Below are positions 6,594 through 11,924 of a stretch of 11,924 nt of DNA, piece by piece. This DNA is from an uncultured Faecalibacterium sp. GTDB taxonomy: Bacteria > Bacillota > Clostridia > Oscillospirales > Ruminococcaceae. Location of the stretch: positions 1 to 11,924 of the forward strand of contig CAKTGS010000062.1 in NCBI GenBank assembly GCA_934561485.1, read 5' to 3'. Every line of letters starts with the position of its first letter. Position 1 is the first letter of the stretch. A program made the translations under genes and the position numbers. The notes beneath the pieces were generated by a model that did not search any database, was not told where the DNA came from, and saw nothing but the letters and a program-made list of their open reading frames with translations.

Positions 6594-6609
6594 TGTGATA
6601 TGTGTCACT
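6594..6609. promoter_or_regulatory. CRP/FNR-type box near the 46-residue gene
   Basis: TGTGA (6594-6598), six bases, then TCACT (6605-6609) matches the CRP/FNR-family site TGTGA-N6-TCACA at nine of ten positions. It lies 27 bases upstream of the 46-residue gene's start, near where a promoter would be. One such match can arise by chance; binding is not shown. Confidence 0.3.
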
Positions 6610-6663
6610 TCAGTCTATTTCCAGTCGGCGAAATTCAGAACTTTCCAACCAGTCAATATGTAT

Positions 6664-6696
6664 CAAGAGGCACCCACAGCTTGCAGGTGCCTCTTG
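6664..6696 (-). terminator. Hairpin downstream of the DUF6551-like fragment
   Basis: A perfect 11-bp stem CAAGAGGCACC (6664-6674) / GGTGCCTCTTG (6686-6696) with an 11-base loop. It lies 17 bases after the stop of the minus-strand fragment at 6713. The following minus-strand sequence (ATACATATTG) is only mildly T-rich, so it is a weak terminator candidate, or another structured element. Confidence 0.45.
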
Positions 6697-6712
6697 GCAG
6701 AGAAAACATGTT

Positions 6713-7081
6713 TTAGAATTTCATCGGCAATGCATCCTTGCGGCCTTTGCCGTTGTAGGCCATGTAGATGGGGAAAACGTATTTCTTCCATCCGGGCAGT
6801 TTGGCGGGGTTATCCCTGCCAACGCGGTAGATTTCCATAGGATGAACACTGCCCAGCGCACGGATGAGCCGTTCTTCGCTGAACTCGCCGTGATACAGCT
6901 CCACAAAGTGCATCATGCCGCGCAGGACAGATGCACGGAACGAATCGGGCTTGCCATCCCACGCAGCCACGATCAGCCGCAGGGTTTCGCAGTAGATTTT
7001 TTCGCCCATCTCGTTATACAGCTTGAGAGCGGTGCCCACACAGCTGATGCGGTAATCGCTCAACTGCAAGCCGTCATAGTT
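6713..7081 (-). pseudogene. DUF6551-like protein, C-terminal fragment
   Basis: The frame encodes about 120 residues ending in LPMKF. The pattern of a 'VGTALKLYNEMGEK' helix, then AAWDGKPDSFRASVLRGM, a 'LYHGEF...RLIRAL' helix, 'HPMEIYRVGRDN', and a C-terminal 'YNGKGRKDALP' resembles, from memory, the C-terminal half of DUF6551 proteins. These are ParB-like-domain proteins carried by mobile elements of Clostridia. The N-terminal ParB-like half is absent. The frame runs on without a stop into the antisense of the neighbouring S24 gene. There is no ATG and no ribosome binding site near its apparent beginning (a TTG at 7069), so it is a 3' remnant. The 5' part was lost at the junction near 7080. 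Confidence 0.6.
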
Positions 7082-7082
7082 G

Positions 7083-7400
7083 AATCCGGCAGGGGCTGAG
7101 TTCGGGATATACGTTAGCGGTGATAGTATGGAGCCGCGTTATCATGACGGACAGATCGTATGGGTGAAGCGCTGCAAAGAACTTGAATGCGGGGATATCG
7201 GGATATTCGTATATGATGACTGTGGATATCTGAAAGAATACGATGAACATACCCCGGATAAATCCCAAGCAGAATTTCTTACCGACAGCTATGGCGTGGT
7301 GCACAACCAACCGGTTTTGGTCTCTCTTAACACCAAATATTCACCGATCCTTATATCTCCAGAACAAAGATTCGAGGTTGTTGGAAAAGTTTTGAACTAA
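7083..7400 (+). pseudogene. S24/LexA-type phage repressor, C-terminal fragment
   Basis: About 105 residues of an S24 peptidase-like domain, the self-cleaving and dimerising half of LexA/CI-type repressors. The serine nucleophile block is VSGDSMEPRYHDGQIVWVK, then GDIGIFVYDD, GYLKEYDE with the likely catalytic lysine, and a C-terminal ISPEQRFEVVGKVLN. The N-terminal helix-turn-helix half that such repressors carry is missing. There is no ATG or ribosome binding site at the start, where the sequence joins the DUF6551-like fragment head-to-head. It is therefore a remnant that can no longer bind DNA by itself, if it is expressed at all. The Xre-type gene follows 19 bases after its stop. Confidence 0.75.
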
Positions 7401-7419
7401 AAAGATGGGAGGAGTTTTC

Positions 7420-7623
7420 GTGGATACGATCAAGCGTGTTCAGGATTTGATGCAAGCGCGTGATATGAACCTGTGTGTGTTGGCAAAGAAATGCGGAATA
7501 TCGTACTCCACGATTCAAACCACCGCCCGTCGGGGAGGCCAGTTAAGCGTAGAGACGATTGAAAGAATCTGTCTGGGTCTGGGAATCACACTAAAAGACT
7601 TCTTCGATTCCTCTTACTTGTAA
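7420..7623 (+). CDS. Small Xre/Cro-type helix-turn-helix regulator
   Basis: A 67-residue protein that is a single HTH domain: MDTIKRVQDLMQARDMNL, then a helix-turn-helix AKKCGISYSTIQTTARR, then LSVETIERICLGLGITLKDFF. This length and pattern match small Cro/C1-family regulators of mobile elements in Clostridia. I chose the GTG at 7420-7422 because GGGAGGAG (7407-7414) lies five bases before it. An ATG at 7405 in the same frame would sit on top of that site and add five residues. It appears complete. It follows the S24 fragment closely, so the two were probably co-transcribed from a promoter now deleted. Whether it is still expressed is unclear. Confidence 0.8.
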   Translation: MDTIKRVQDLMQARDMNLCVLAKKCGISYSTIQTTARRGGQLSVETIERICLGLGITLKDFFDSSYL

Positions 7624-7633
7624 ATATGACAGC

Positions 7634-7678
7634 AAAAAGCCTCCCCGGCATCCTTCTTGGAAGGAATGCCGGGGAGGC
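7634..7678 (-). terminator. Terminator of the PTS-GH4 operon
   Basis: A long stem GCCTCCCCGGCAT (7639-7651) / ATGCCGGGGAGGC (7666-7678), extended by CCTT/AAGG, is followed on the minus strand by five T (7634-7638). It lies 54 bases past the GH4 stop. It may also stop plus-strand transcripts from the Xre-type gene, which ends only ten bases before it. Confidence 0.9.
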
Positions 7679-7732
7679 GTTCAATGTTTTATGGAATCAA
7701 GTGTCCGGTATCAGCCGCTGACGAGGTACTTA

Positions 7733-9061
7733 TCAGTGCAGCTCCGGCCAGTAAGCCTTGTTGGCAACGATCATATCGTCCAGGATCTTCTTGGCGACCA
7801 GCAGGCTGGGCACAGTCTTGGACAGGGTAAAGGCCATCAGTGCCTTCTCGTAGGAGTGCTCCACAGCGGCATCCACGATCAGCTTCTCCACAGCCTCCTG
7901 CTGCTCGATCAGACCCTTGTAGAAGGTCGGGATCTCACCCACACGCACGGGCTCCGGGCCGCGGTCGGTGATGTAAGCGGGAACCTCCACCATGGCGTCA
8001 GAGGGCAGGTTCTCCACAGCGCCGTTGTTCTCCACCATGACCAGATAACGCTTGCGCAGGTCGAAGGCAAGGCTCATGGCAACGTCCACGATGAACTCGC
8101 CGTGCACACCGCCGAAGAACTTGGTCAGATCCACGTCCTTACCGGCGCGATAATCTGCCACCGCATCAAAGATGCGCTTCTCGCGGCCTTCCATGACCTC
8201 GTTGGCACGGGTGTGGTTGGGGTCGCTGCTCTTTACAACTTCATCACCCAGCAGGTAGTACTGCATATAGGTGTTGGGCAGATAGTCGTGGAAAGCAGAG
8301 CAGATGTTCTTGGCGTTTGCATAGGTGTGCAGCCAGGACGGATCGCTGTGCAGCACATCGCTCTTGGCGTTCTGGGGCATATAGCCGTGCTCTGCCACAT
8401 AGCTCTTGAGCTTCTCGGTCACATCCTCGCCGTTCAGGCGCACCTTGGTGAACCAGCCGAAGTGGTTCAGACCAAAGTAGTCCACTTCCAGATCATGACG
8501 GTCGCACTCCAAGATCTCGGCCATGTTGCGCTCGATGGCAACAGGCATATCGCAGATGTTCAGGATACGAGCCTTCGGGCGCAGACGGAAGGTCGCCTTT
8601 GCCACGATGGCAGCGGGGTTGGAGTAGTTGACGATCCAGTAGGTGGGCTTTGCGTACTTTTCGCAGTAATCGATCAGTTCCACCATGGGGTAGATGGTGC
8701 GCAGGCCGTAAGCCAGACCGCCGGGGCCGCAGGTCTCCTGACCGACAACGCCGTACTTCAGCGGGATCTTCTCGTCCTGCTCACGCATGGCGTACAGGCC
8801 GACACGCATCTGTGCAAAGATGAAGTCGGCATCGGTCATGGCAACTTCCGGGTCGGTGGTCAGGGTCAGCTTCAGCTCCGGGTCGAACATCTCCACCACA
8901 TGGCGGACGATGACGCCCACAGCCTCCTGACGCTCTGCGTTGTTATCGTAGAGCACCAGCTCATTCAGCTTAAAGCGATCCTTCTGCACCAGCAGGCTCT
9001 TGACGATGCCGGGGGTATAAGTGCTGCCGCCGCCGGCGATGACCAGTTTGAACGTTTTCAT
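7733..9061 (-). CDS. 6-phospho-alpha-glucosidase, glycoside hydrolase family 4
   Basis: A 442-residue GH4 enzyme that hydrolyses 6-phospho-alpha-glucosides such as maltose-6-phosphate in the cytoplasm, using NAD+ and a divalent metal by an oxidation-elimination route. It has the Rossmann loop VIAGGGSTYTPG (7-18), GVVGQETCGPGG, NYSNPAA with Asn148, metal ligand Cys170 in the CDMP motif, and His200 in NHFGW. From family knowledge, CDMP marks the alpha-glucosidase branch (GlvA/MalH/AglB type). Its overall pattern, including NPNHTRANEVMEGRE and the C-terminal PEL ending, fits GlvA closely. AGGAGG (9070-9075, minus) supports the ATG. It follows the PTS gene by 54 bases, which supplies its phosphorylated substrate. 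It is intact. Confidence 0.93.
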   Translation of the reverse strand: MKTFKLVIAGGGSTYTPGIVKSLLVQKDRFKLNELVLYDNNAERQEAVGVIVRHVVEMFDPELKLTLTTDPEVAMTDADFIFAQMRVGLYAMREQDEKIPLKYGVVGQETCGPGGLAYGLRTIYPMVELIDYCEKYAKPTYWIVNYSNPAAIVAKATFRLRPKARILNICDMPVAIERNMAEILECDRHDLEVDYFGLNHFGWFTKVRLNGEDVTEKLKSYVAEHGYMPQNAKSDVLHSDPSWLHTYANAKNICSAFHDYLPNTYMQYYLLGDEVVKSSDPNHTRANEVMEGREKRIFDAVADYRAGKDVDLTKFFGGVHGEFIVDVAMSLAFDLRKRYLVMVENNGAVENLPSDAMVEVPAYITDRGPEPVRVGEIPTFYKGLIEQQEAVEKLIVDAAVEHSYEKALMAFTLSKTVPSLLVAKKILDDMIVANKAYWPELH

Positions 9062-9115
9062 AAGGGAAACCTCCTATTATAAAATGTTTTTGTATGATGA
9101 ATAAAAGCGGATATC

Positions 9116-10711
9116 TTATTCTGCGCGGCCAAGGTGGCTGTCCACGATGGCACGCATCTTTCCCACTTTGGGGCCGTAAATGATCTGAATGTTGTTGCCC
9201 TTTACCACAAGACCTGCAGAGCCGGTGGGCTTGAACCACTCCTTGTCCTTGACCAGAGCGGCATCCTTGACATGCACCCGCAGGCGGGTCATGCAGTTGT
9301 CGGTGTTCAGGATGTTCTCTGCACCGCCCAGTCCTTCCACGATCCGGGCAGCGGTCTGTGCATTGTCTGCGCTGGCAGCAGTCTTTTCGGCTGCGCCGCT
9401 GCGGATCTGCTGCTTGACGGCAGCAGCGTTTGCGGCAAGATCCGTGACCGCTTCGCCGTCCTCACGGCCGGGGGTCTTGAGGTTCATCTTCACGATGAGG
9501 AAGCGGAAAACAAGGTACATTACCACGATCTCCACCAGACCGATCAGCACATACAGCGGCCAGCGGGTGCGGCCGATGCCTGCGGGCAGGTTCAGCACCA
9601 GAAAATCAATGATGCCGTTGGTGGCGCAGACCCGGATACCCACAAGGTAAACGATCATCTGGAACAGACCGTCCAGAAGGGAGTAGACCAGCCACAGCGC
9701 AGGAGCTGCAAACAGGAAGGTGAACTCCAGCGGCTCGGTCACGCCCACCAGACAGGCGGTAAGGGTAGCCGGAATGATCTGTGCCTTGGTGGCAGCCTTC
9801 TTCTCCTTCTTTGCGGTGGAGATGAAAGCCATTGCCACGCCGATCACGCCGAAGGTCTTCATCAGACCGTAGGTCAGAAAACGTGCGGAATCCCGCATCA
9901 TTGCAACGCTGGGGTCGCTGAGCAGGGCAAGGAACACAGGCTTTGCACCAACGATCTGCTCGCCGCCGATGATCATGCTGTCGCCCAGTGCAGAGTAGAG
10001 GAAGGGCGACCAGACCAGATGATGCAGACCCGTGGGGATCAGCACGCGGTTCAGGAAGCCGTACAGGAATACGCCGAATGCGCCTGCACTTGCCATAACA
10101 CCGGTCAGGGCGTTGATGCCCGCCGCAGCCACAGGCCAGACGTAGCTGGCAACCACCGCCATGACCAGAACGATGGGCAGCAGCACCACAAAGACGAACT
10201 TGCTGTTGCCGTACATCGCCATGGCACCTTCAAACTCGGTGTCGATGAACCGGTTGTGGACCAGTGCCACCACCACGCCAAGGATCATGCCCAGAAATAC
10301 GCCCATGTCGGTAACGTGATAGCCGAGGCAGATGGTCTGACCGGTGCCGTACAGTGCACCTGCCGTATCACCGGCGATGGTCAGCCCTGCCACATCCAGC
10401 CAGCGGGCATTGGCTGCCAGCCAGACCAGATAGCTGACCAGTGCCAGAAATGCCGCGTCTGCCTTGCGCTTTTTGGCAAGGCTCATTGCGATGCCCACGC
10501 AGAACAGGATTCCCAGATTGCCAATGACTGCGCCAACGCCGCCATTGATGAATTTGCCGAGGGTCCAGACAACACCGCCCTCTGTCACCAGTGCCGTGTT
10601 GCTCATGACCGAAGAAATCGCCTGCAACATACCCGCAATGGGCAGGAACAGAACGGGGCCCATCAGAGCTTTGGAAAAGCTCTGCATAGCATCCATAACT
10701 TTTTGTTTCAT
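9116..10711 (-). CDS. PTS alpha-glucoside transporter, EIIC-EIIB
   Basis: A 531-residue membrane permease of the glucose-family phosphotransferase system that imports and phosphorylates a sugar, here probably maltose or another alpha-glucoside. The EIIC part (about 1-420) is strongly hydrophobic with about ten membrane segments; GLHH (228-231) and GVTEPLEF (323-330) are family signatures. An alanine-rich linker (about 425-445) leads to the EIIB domain with phosphorylated Cys473 in NTDNCMTRLRVHV. No EIIA domain is fused and none is encoded nearby, so phosphate must come from an EIIA elsewhere, as for MalP/GlvC-type systems. AGGAGA (10718-10723, minus) supports the ATG. It is the first gene of the operon, followed by the GH4 gene, and is divergent from the rpiR-type gene. 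Confidence 0.93.
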   Translation of the reverse strand: MKQKVMDAMQSFSKALMGPVLFLPIAGMLQAISSVMSNTALVTEGGVVWTLGKFINGGVGAVIGNLGILFCVGIAMSLAKKRKADAAFLALVSYLVWLAANARWLDVAGLTIAGDTAGALYGTGQTICLGYHVTDMGVFLGMILGVVVALVHNRFIDTEFEGAMAMYGNSKFVFVVLLPIVLVMAVVASYVWPVAAAGINALTGVMASAGAFGVFLYGFLNRVLIPTGLHHLVWSPFLYSALGDSMIIGGEQIVGAKPVFLALLSDPSVAMMRDSARFLTYGLMKTFGVIGVAMAFISTAKKEKKAATKAQIIPATLTACLVGVTEPLEFTFLFAAPALWLVYSLLDGLFQMIVYLVGIRVCATNGIIDFLVLNLPAGIGRTRWPLYVLIGLVEIVVMYLVFRFLIVKMNLKTPGREDGEAVTDLAANAAAVKQQIRSGAAEKTAASADNAQTAARIVEGLGGAENILNTDNCMTRLRVHVKDAALVKDKEWFKPTGSAGLVVKGNNIQIIYGPKVGKMRAIVDSHLGRAE

Positions 10712-10758
10712 TGGTGTTCTCCTAACGTTCCATGATCTCTCTTTTCAAATTCTCTCTT

Positions 10759-10895
10759 CGTTTCGGGGGTGCACCTTACCGTTTCGATGGCCTGATTATA
10801 TCACTTTGCACAAAAAAATCCACCGATTCAGGCCGTTTTTGAACTTGTTCGCAAAAGCCGAAACATGTTTCACTTTTACGTTGGATGCATCGAAA
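10759..10895. promoter_or_regulatory. Candidate regulator operators between PTS operon and rpiR-type gene
   Basis: Four CGAAA cores lie in this intergenic stretch. Two point left (TTTCG at 10761-10765 and 10782-10786) and two point right (CGAAA at 10859-10863 and 10891-10895). Those at 10782-10789 and 10888-10895 are exact inverted copies of CATCGAAA. The one at 10859 belongs to a perfect palindrome GAAACATGTTTC (10860-10871). Spacings within each pair (21 and 32 bases) are near whole helical turns. The set flanks both promoters and is a plausible binding region for the RpiR-family regulator; binding is inference. Confidence 0.4.
10795..10803 (-). promoter_or_regulatory. Extended -10 promoter of the PTS-GH4 operon
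   Basis: On the minus strand TGATATAAT is a perfect -10 with the TGN extension. No good -35 lies 16-18 bases upstream (best TGGATT). Transcription would start near 10788, about 77 bases before the PTS start codon. Lack of a -35 suits activator control. Confidence 0.6.
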
Positions 10896-10901
10896 TGTCC
10901 A

Positions 10902-10930
10902 TTGACAAAACATGCGATTCAGCGTATACT
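10902..10930 (+). promoter_or_regulatory. Promoter of the rpiR-type gene
   Basis: A perfect -35 TTGACA (10902-10907) and a -10 TATACT (10925-10930) are separated by 17 bases. Transcription would start near 10937, about 38 bases before the start codon. A CGAAA-core element (10888-10895) sits directly upstream of the -35. Confidence 0.75.
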
Positions 10931-10974
10931 TTAGGAAAACAATCCATTCTTTGATTCGTAAATCGGAGCAAAAC

Positions 10975-11727
10975 ATGAAACGTGACCTTTACAAACTGGC
11001 GGATCAGTATCATCTGAATGCCAACGAGCAGCAGCTTTTGCAGGCGGTGCTGGAAACCGCAAAAAACGGCGGTCAGTGTAGTGTGCGGGAGTTTGCTGCG
11101 CAGAACTACACCTCCCCTGCTGCCGTGATACGGCTGAGCAAAAAGATGGGCTATACCGGCTACACCGATATGATCTACCGCATCGGTTTTCTGATCCAGA
11201 ACGAGATCGACAACAAGAACCACGCCTCCGACATCACCGCCTTTATCGGAGACATCCCCGAGGAAAAGATGCACCGCTTTGTGGAGCTGCTCCACGCCAA
11301 CCGGCAAAAGCCCATTCTTGTGACCGGCACCGGGTTCTGTGCCCCTTTGCAGGAATTTATGGTACGGAAGCTGCTGGTTCTGGGCTACTGCGCCATCGGC
11401 TCCAACAGCTACGAGGTCTACGAAAGCGGCGCACTGAATGCCGGGCTGGTCATTGCCATCAGCAAAAGCGGAAAGACCGATACCATCCTGAAGCCGGTGC
11501 AGGACTCCTTTGCACAGCATCGAAGCATCATTGCCTTTGTGGGTGCCGACAATTCTCCCATCGCCCGCTGTGCAGACCCTGCCTTTGTGCTGCTGGATGA
11601 CAAGATGCTGGATGACCGGAACCTGACCGCCAACTATTTCTATGCGCGTGTCCTCATCACCTTTGAATATCTTATGGATCTTGTTCTGGAAAAGGACGAG
11701 CGTTCATGTGAAAAGGGAAAGCTGTGA
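10975..11727 (+). CDS. MurR/RpiR-family transcriptional regulator
   Basis: A 250-residue regulator with an N-terminal RpiR helix-turn-helix domain (about 1-78; the recognition region is SVREFAAQNYTSPAAVIRLSKKMGY) and a C-terminal SIS sugar-phosphate-binding domain (about 100-235) with VTGTGF and ISKSGKT (162-168). Such proteins sense phosphosugars and control nearby catabolic genes. The ATG at 10975 has a CGGAG site (10964-10968) six bases upstream; the frame is open for 21 codons before it, but that part overlaps the promoter. It is divergent from the PTS-GH4 operon, which it most likely controls. By analogy, Bacillus GlvR, also RpiR-family, activates the glv operon. The effector may be maltose-6-phosphate or a similar sugar phosphate. 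Confidence 0.92.
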   Translation: MKRDLYKLADQYHLNANEQQLLQAVLETAKNGGQCSVREFAAQNYTSPAAVIRLSKKMGYTGYTDMIYRIGFLIQNEIDNKNHASDITAFIGDIPEEKMHRFVELLHANRQKPILVTGTGFCAPLQEFMVRKLLVLGYCAIGSNSYEVYESGALNAGLVIAISKSGKTDTILKPVQDSFAQHRSIIAFVGADNSPIARCADPAFVLLDDKMLDDRNLTANYFYARVLITFEYLMDLVLEKDERSCEKGKL

Positions 11728-11773
11728 GCGGTTTTCACGCCTGAGAATACGTTTTCCTATCCGCATTCATCAG

Positions 11774-11809
11774 AAAAGCCGCCCCGGCTAGATTCGGAGC
11801 GGCTTTTTC
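11774..11809. terminator. Bidirectional terminator after the rpiR-type gene
   Basis: The stem AAAAGCCGC (11774-11782) / GCGGCTTTT (11799-11807), with an inner CCG/CGG, is followed by a T-run on the plus strand and has a matching A-run on the left. It lies 46 bases after the rpiR-type stop and about 40 bases beyond the stop of the minus-strand gene at the right edge, so it can serve both. Confidence 0.85.
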
Positions 11810-11848
11810 AGGTGCAGATATCATTAGAAGAGAAGGAAAACGTTGTAA

Positions 11849-11924
11849 TCAGATGCCTGCGGCAGCGTTCTGGCCGGCAAGACGGCCAAAGGTAGCGCTG
11901 CGGCCTGCGGCGGCACCTGCCATC
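11849..11924 (-). CDS. C-terminal end of a probable FAD-dependent oxidoreductase (partial)
   Basis: Only the last 24 residues or so are in the window: an AGAAAGRSATFGRLAGQNAAAGI ending before TGA at 11849-11851. The 'FGRLAGQNAA' ending resembles the C-terminal FAD-contacting helix of fumarate reductase/flavocytochrome c-type oxidoreductases, where a small-residue loop is followed by F-G-R-x-A-G-x-N-A-A. This is a short stretch, so the family call is tentative. The frame is open to the edge and the ATG at 11921-11923 is probably internal. It converges with the rpiR-type gene, sharing the terminator between them. Confidence 0.5.
   Translation of the reverse strand, partial: MAGAAAGRSATFGRLAGQNAAAGI

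Larger units (their letters stand above)
4738..7623. mobile_element. Remnant integrative element with serine recombinase
   Basis: The left boundary is inferred at 4737/4738, where the SleC-like frame departs from its family. The segment holds a large serine recombinase gene close to the left edge, two tiny genes upstream of it, a DUF6551-like 3' fragment, an S24 repressor 3' fragment and an Xre-type gene. These are typical genes of integrative conjugative elements or phage-derived islands in Clostridia. Base composition is clearly more AT-rich than the flanks, most strongly around 6361-6660. No conjugation or replication genes remain. A matching end repeat is not visible, and the right boundary (no later than the terminator starting at 7634) is uncertain. 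I infer a larger element that has suffered an internal deletion. Confidence 0.6.

Noticed and set aside
6492..6716. A 74-codon plus-strand frame
   Set aside because: It overlaps the 46-codon minus-strand gene, has no ribosome binding site, and its composition does not look protein-like; the minus-strand frame is better supported.
7691..9082. A 463-codon plus-strand open frame
   Set aside because: Antisense shadow of the GH4 gene, which has all its family motifs and a good ribosome binding site; the shadow has neither.
9134..10735. A 533-codon plus-strand open frame
   Set aside because: It is exactly antisense to the clear PTS EIIC-EIIB gene; its His/Gln/Cys-rich translation is typical of a shadow of GC-rich coding DNA.
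1..11924. CRISPR array, tRNA or rRNA genes
   Set aside because: No regularly spaced direct repeats and no tRNA- or rRNA-like sequence were seen on either strand by eye.

Overview
This window looks like chromosomal DNA of an anaerobic, high-GC Clostridia-type Firmicute, most likely Faecalibacterium or a close Ruminococcaceae/Oscillospiraceae relative. The evidence is Gram-positive style ribosome binding sites and promoters, GC-rich codon use, a DapL-type lysine pathway, a SleC-like gene, and an intergenic palindromic repeat of a kind I remember from Faecalibacterium-type genomes. The genus call is from memory of gene families, not from a search.

Left part (1-4100), housekeeping. A prolyl-tRNA synthetase start (minus) lies next to an acyl carrier protein gene (minus). 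The ACP gene has a consensus promoter and a 5' leader that can fold into a long nested hairpin. Divergent to it, a consensus promoter drives dapF and dapL. These two consecutive enzymes convert tetrahydrodipicolinate to LL- and then meso-diaminopimelate for lysine and peptidoglycan. A hairpin-rich repeat sits between them and a strong terminator follows. A LacX-like aldose 1-epimerase gene then runs on the minus strand.

Middle part (4180-7623), broken mobile-element territory. The N-terminal 186 codons of a SleC-like spore cortex-lytic/peptidoglycan-binding gene stop abruptly after a conserved P-T-W. Foreign DNA follows: an apparently intact large serine recombinase gene (minus) preceded by two tiny genes (46 and 27 codons), one of them overlapping the recombinase start. 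Next come the 3' part of a DUF6551-like gene (minus) and the 3' part of an S24 repressor gene (plus). These two are joined head-to-head at about 7080, so both have lost their 5' ends. A small intact Xre-type regulator gene follows. I read this as a decayed integrative element that retains its recombinase. The rest of the SleC-like gene is not in the window.

Right part (7630-11810), an alpha-glucoside uptake locus. A PTS EIIC-EIIB permease and a GH4 6-phospho-alpha-glucosidase form a minus-strand operon ending at a strong terminator. It is divergent from an RpiR-family regulator gene, an arrangement related in content to the glv/mal system of Bacillus. The intergenic region has a consensus regulator promoter, an extended -10 operon promoter with a poor -35, a perfect 12-bp palindrome and four CGAAA-core sites. 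The window ends in the C-terminus of what may be a flavin-dependent oxidoreductase (minus).

I see no tRNA, rRNA or CRISPR array. The most unusual parts are the recombinase cassette in the SleC-like gene, the head-to-head gene scar, the tiny genes upstream of the recombinase, and the ACP leader structure.
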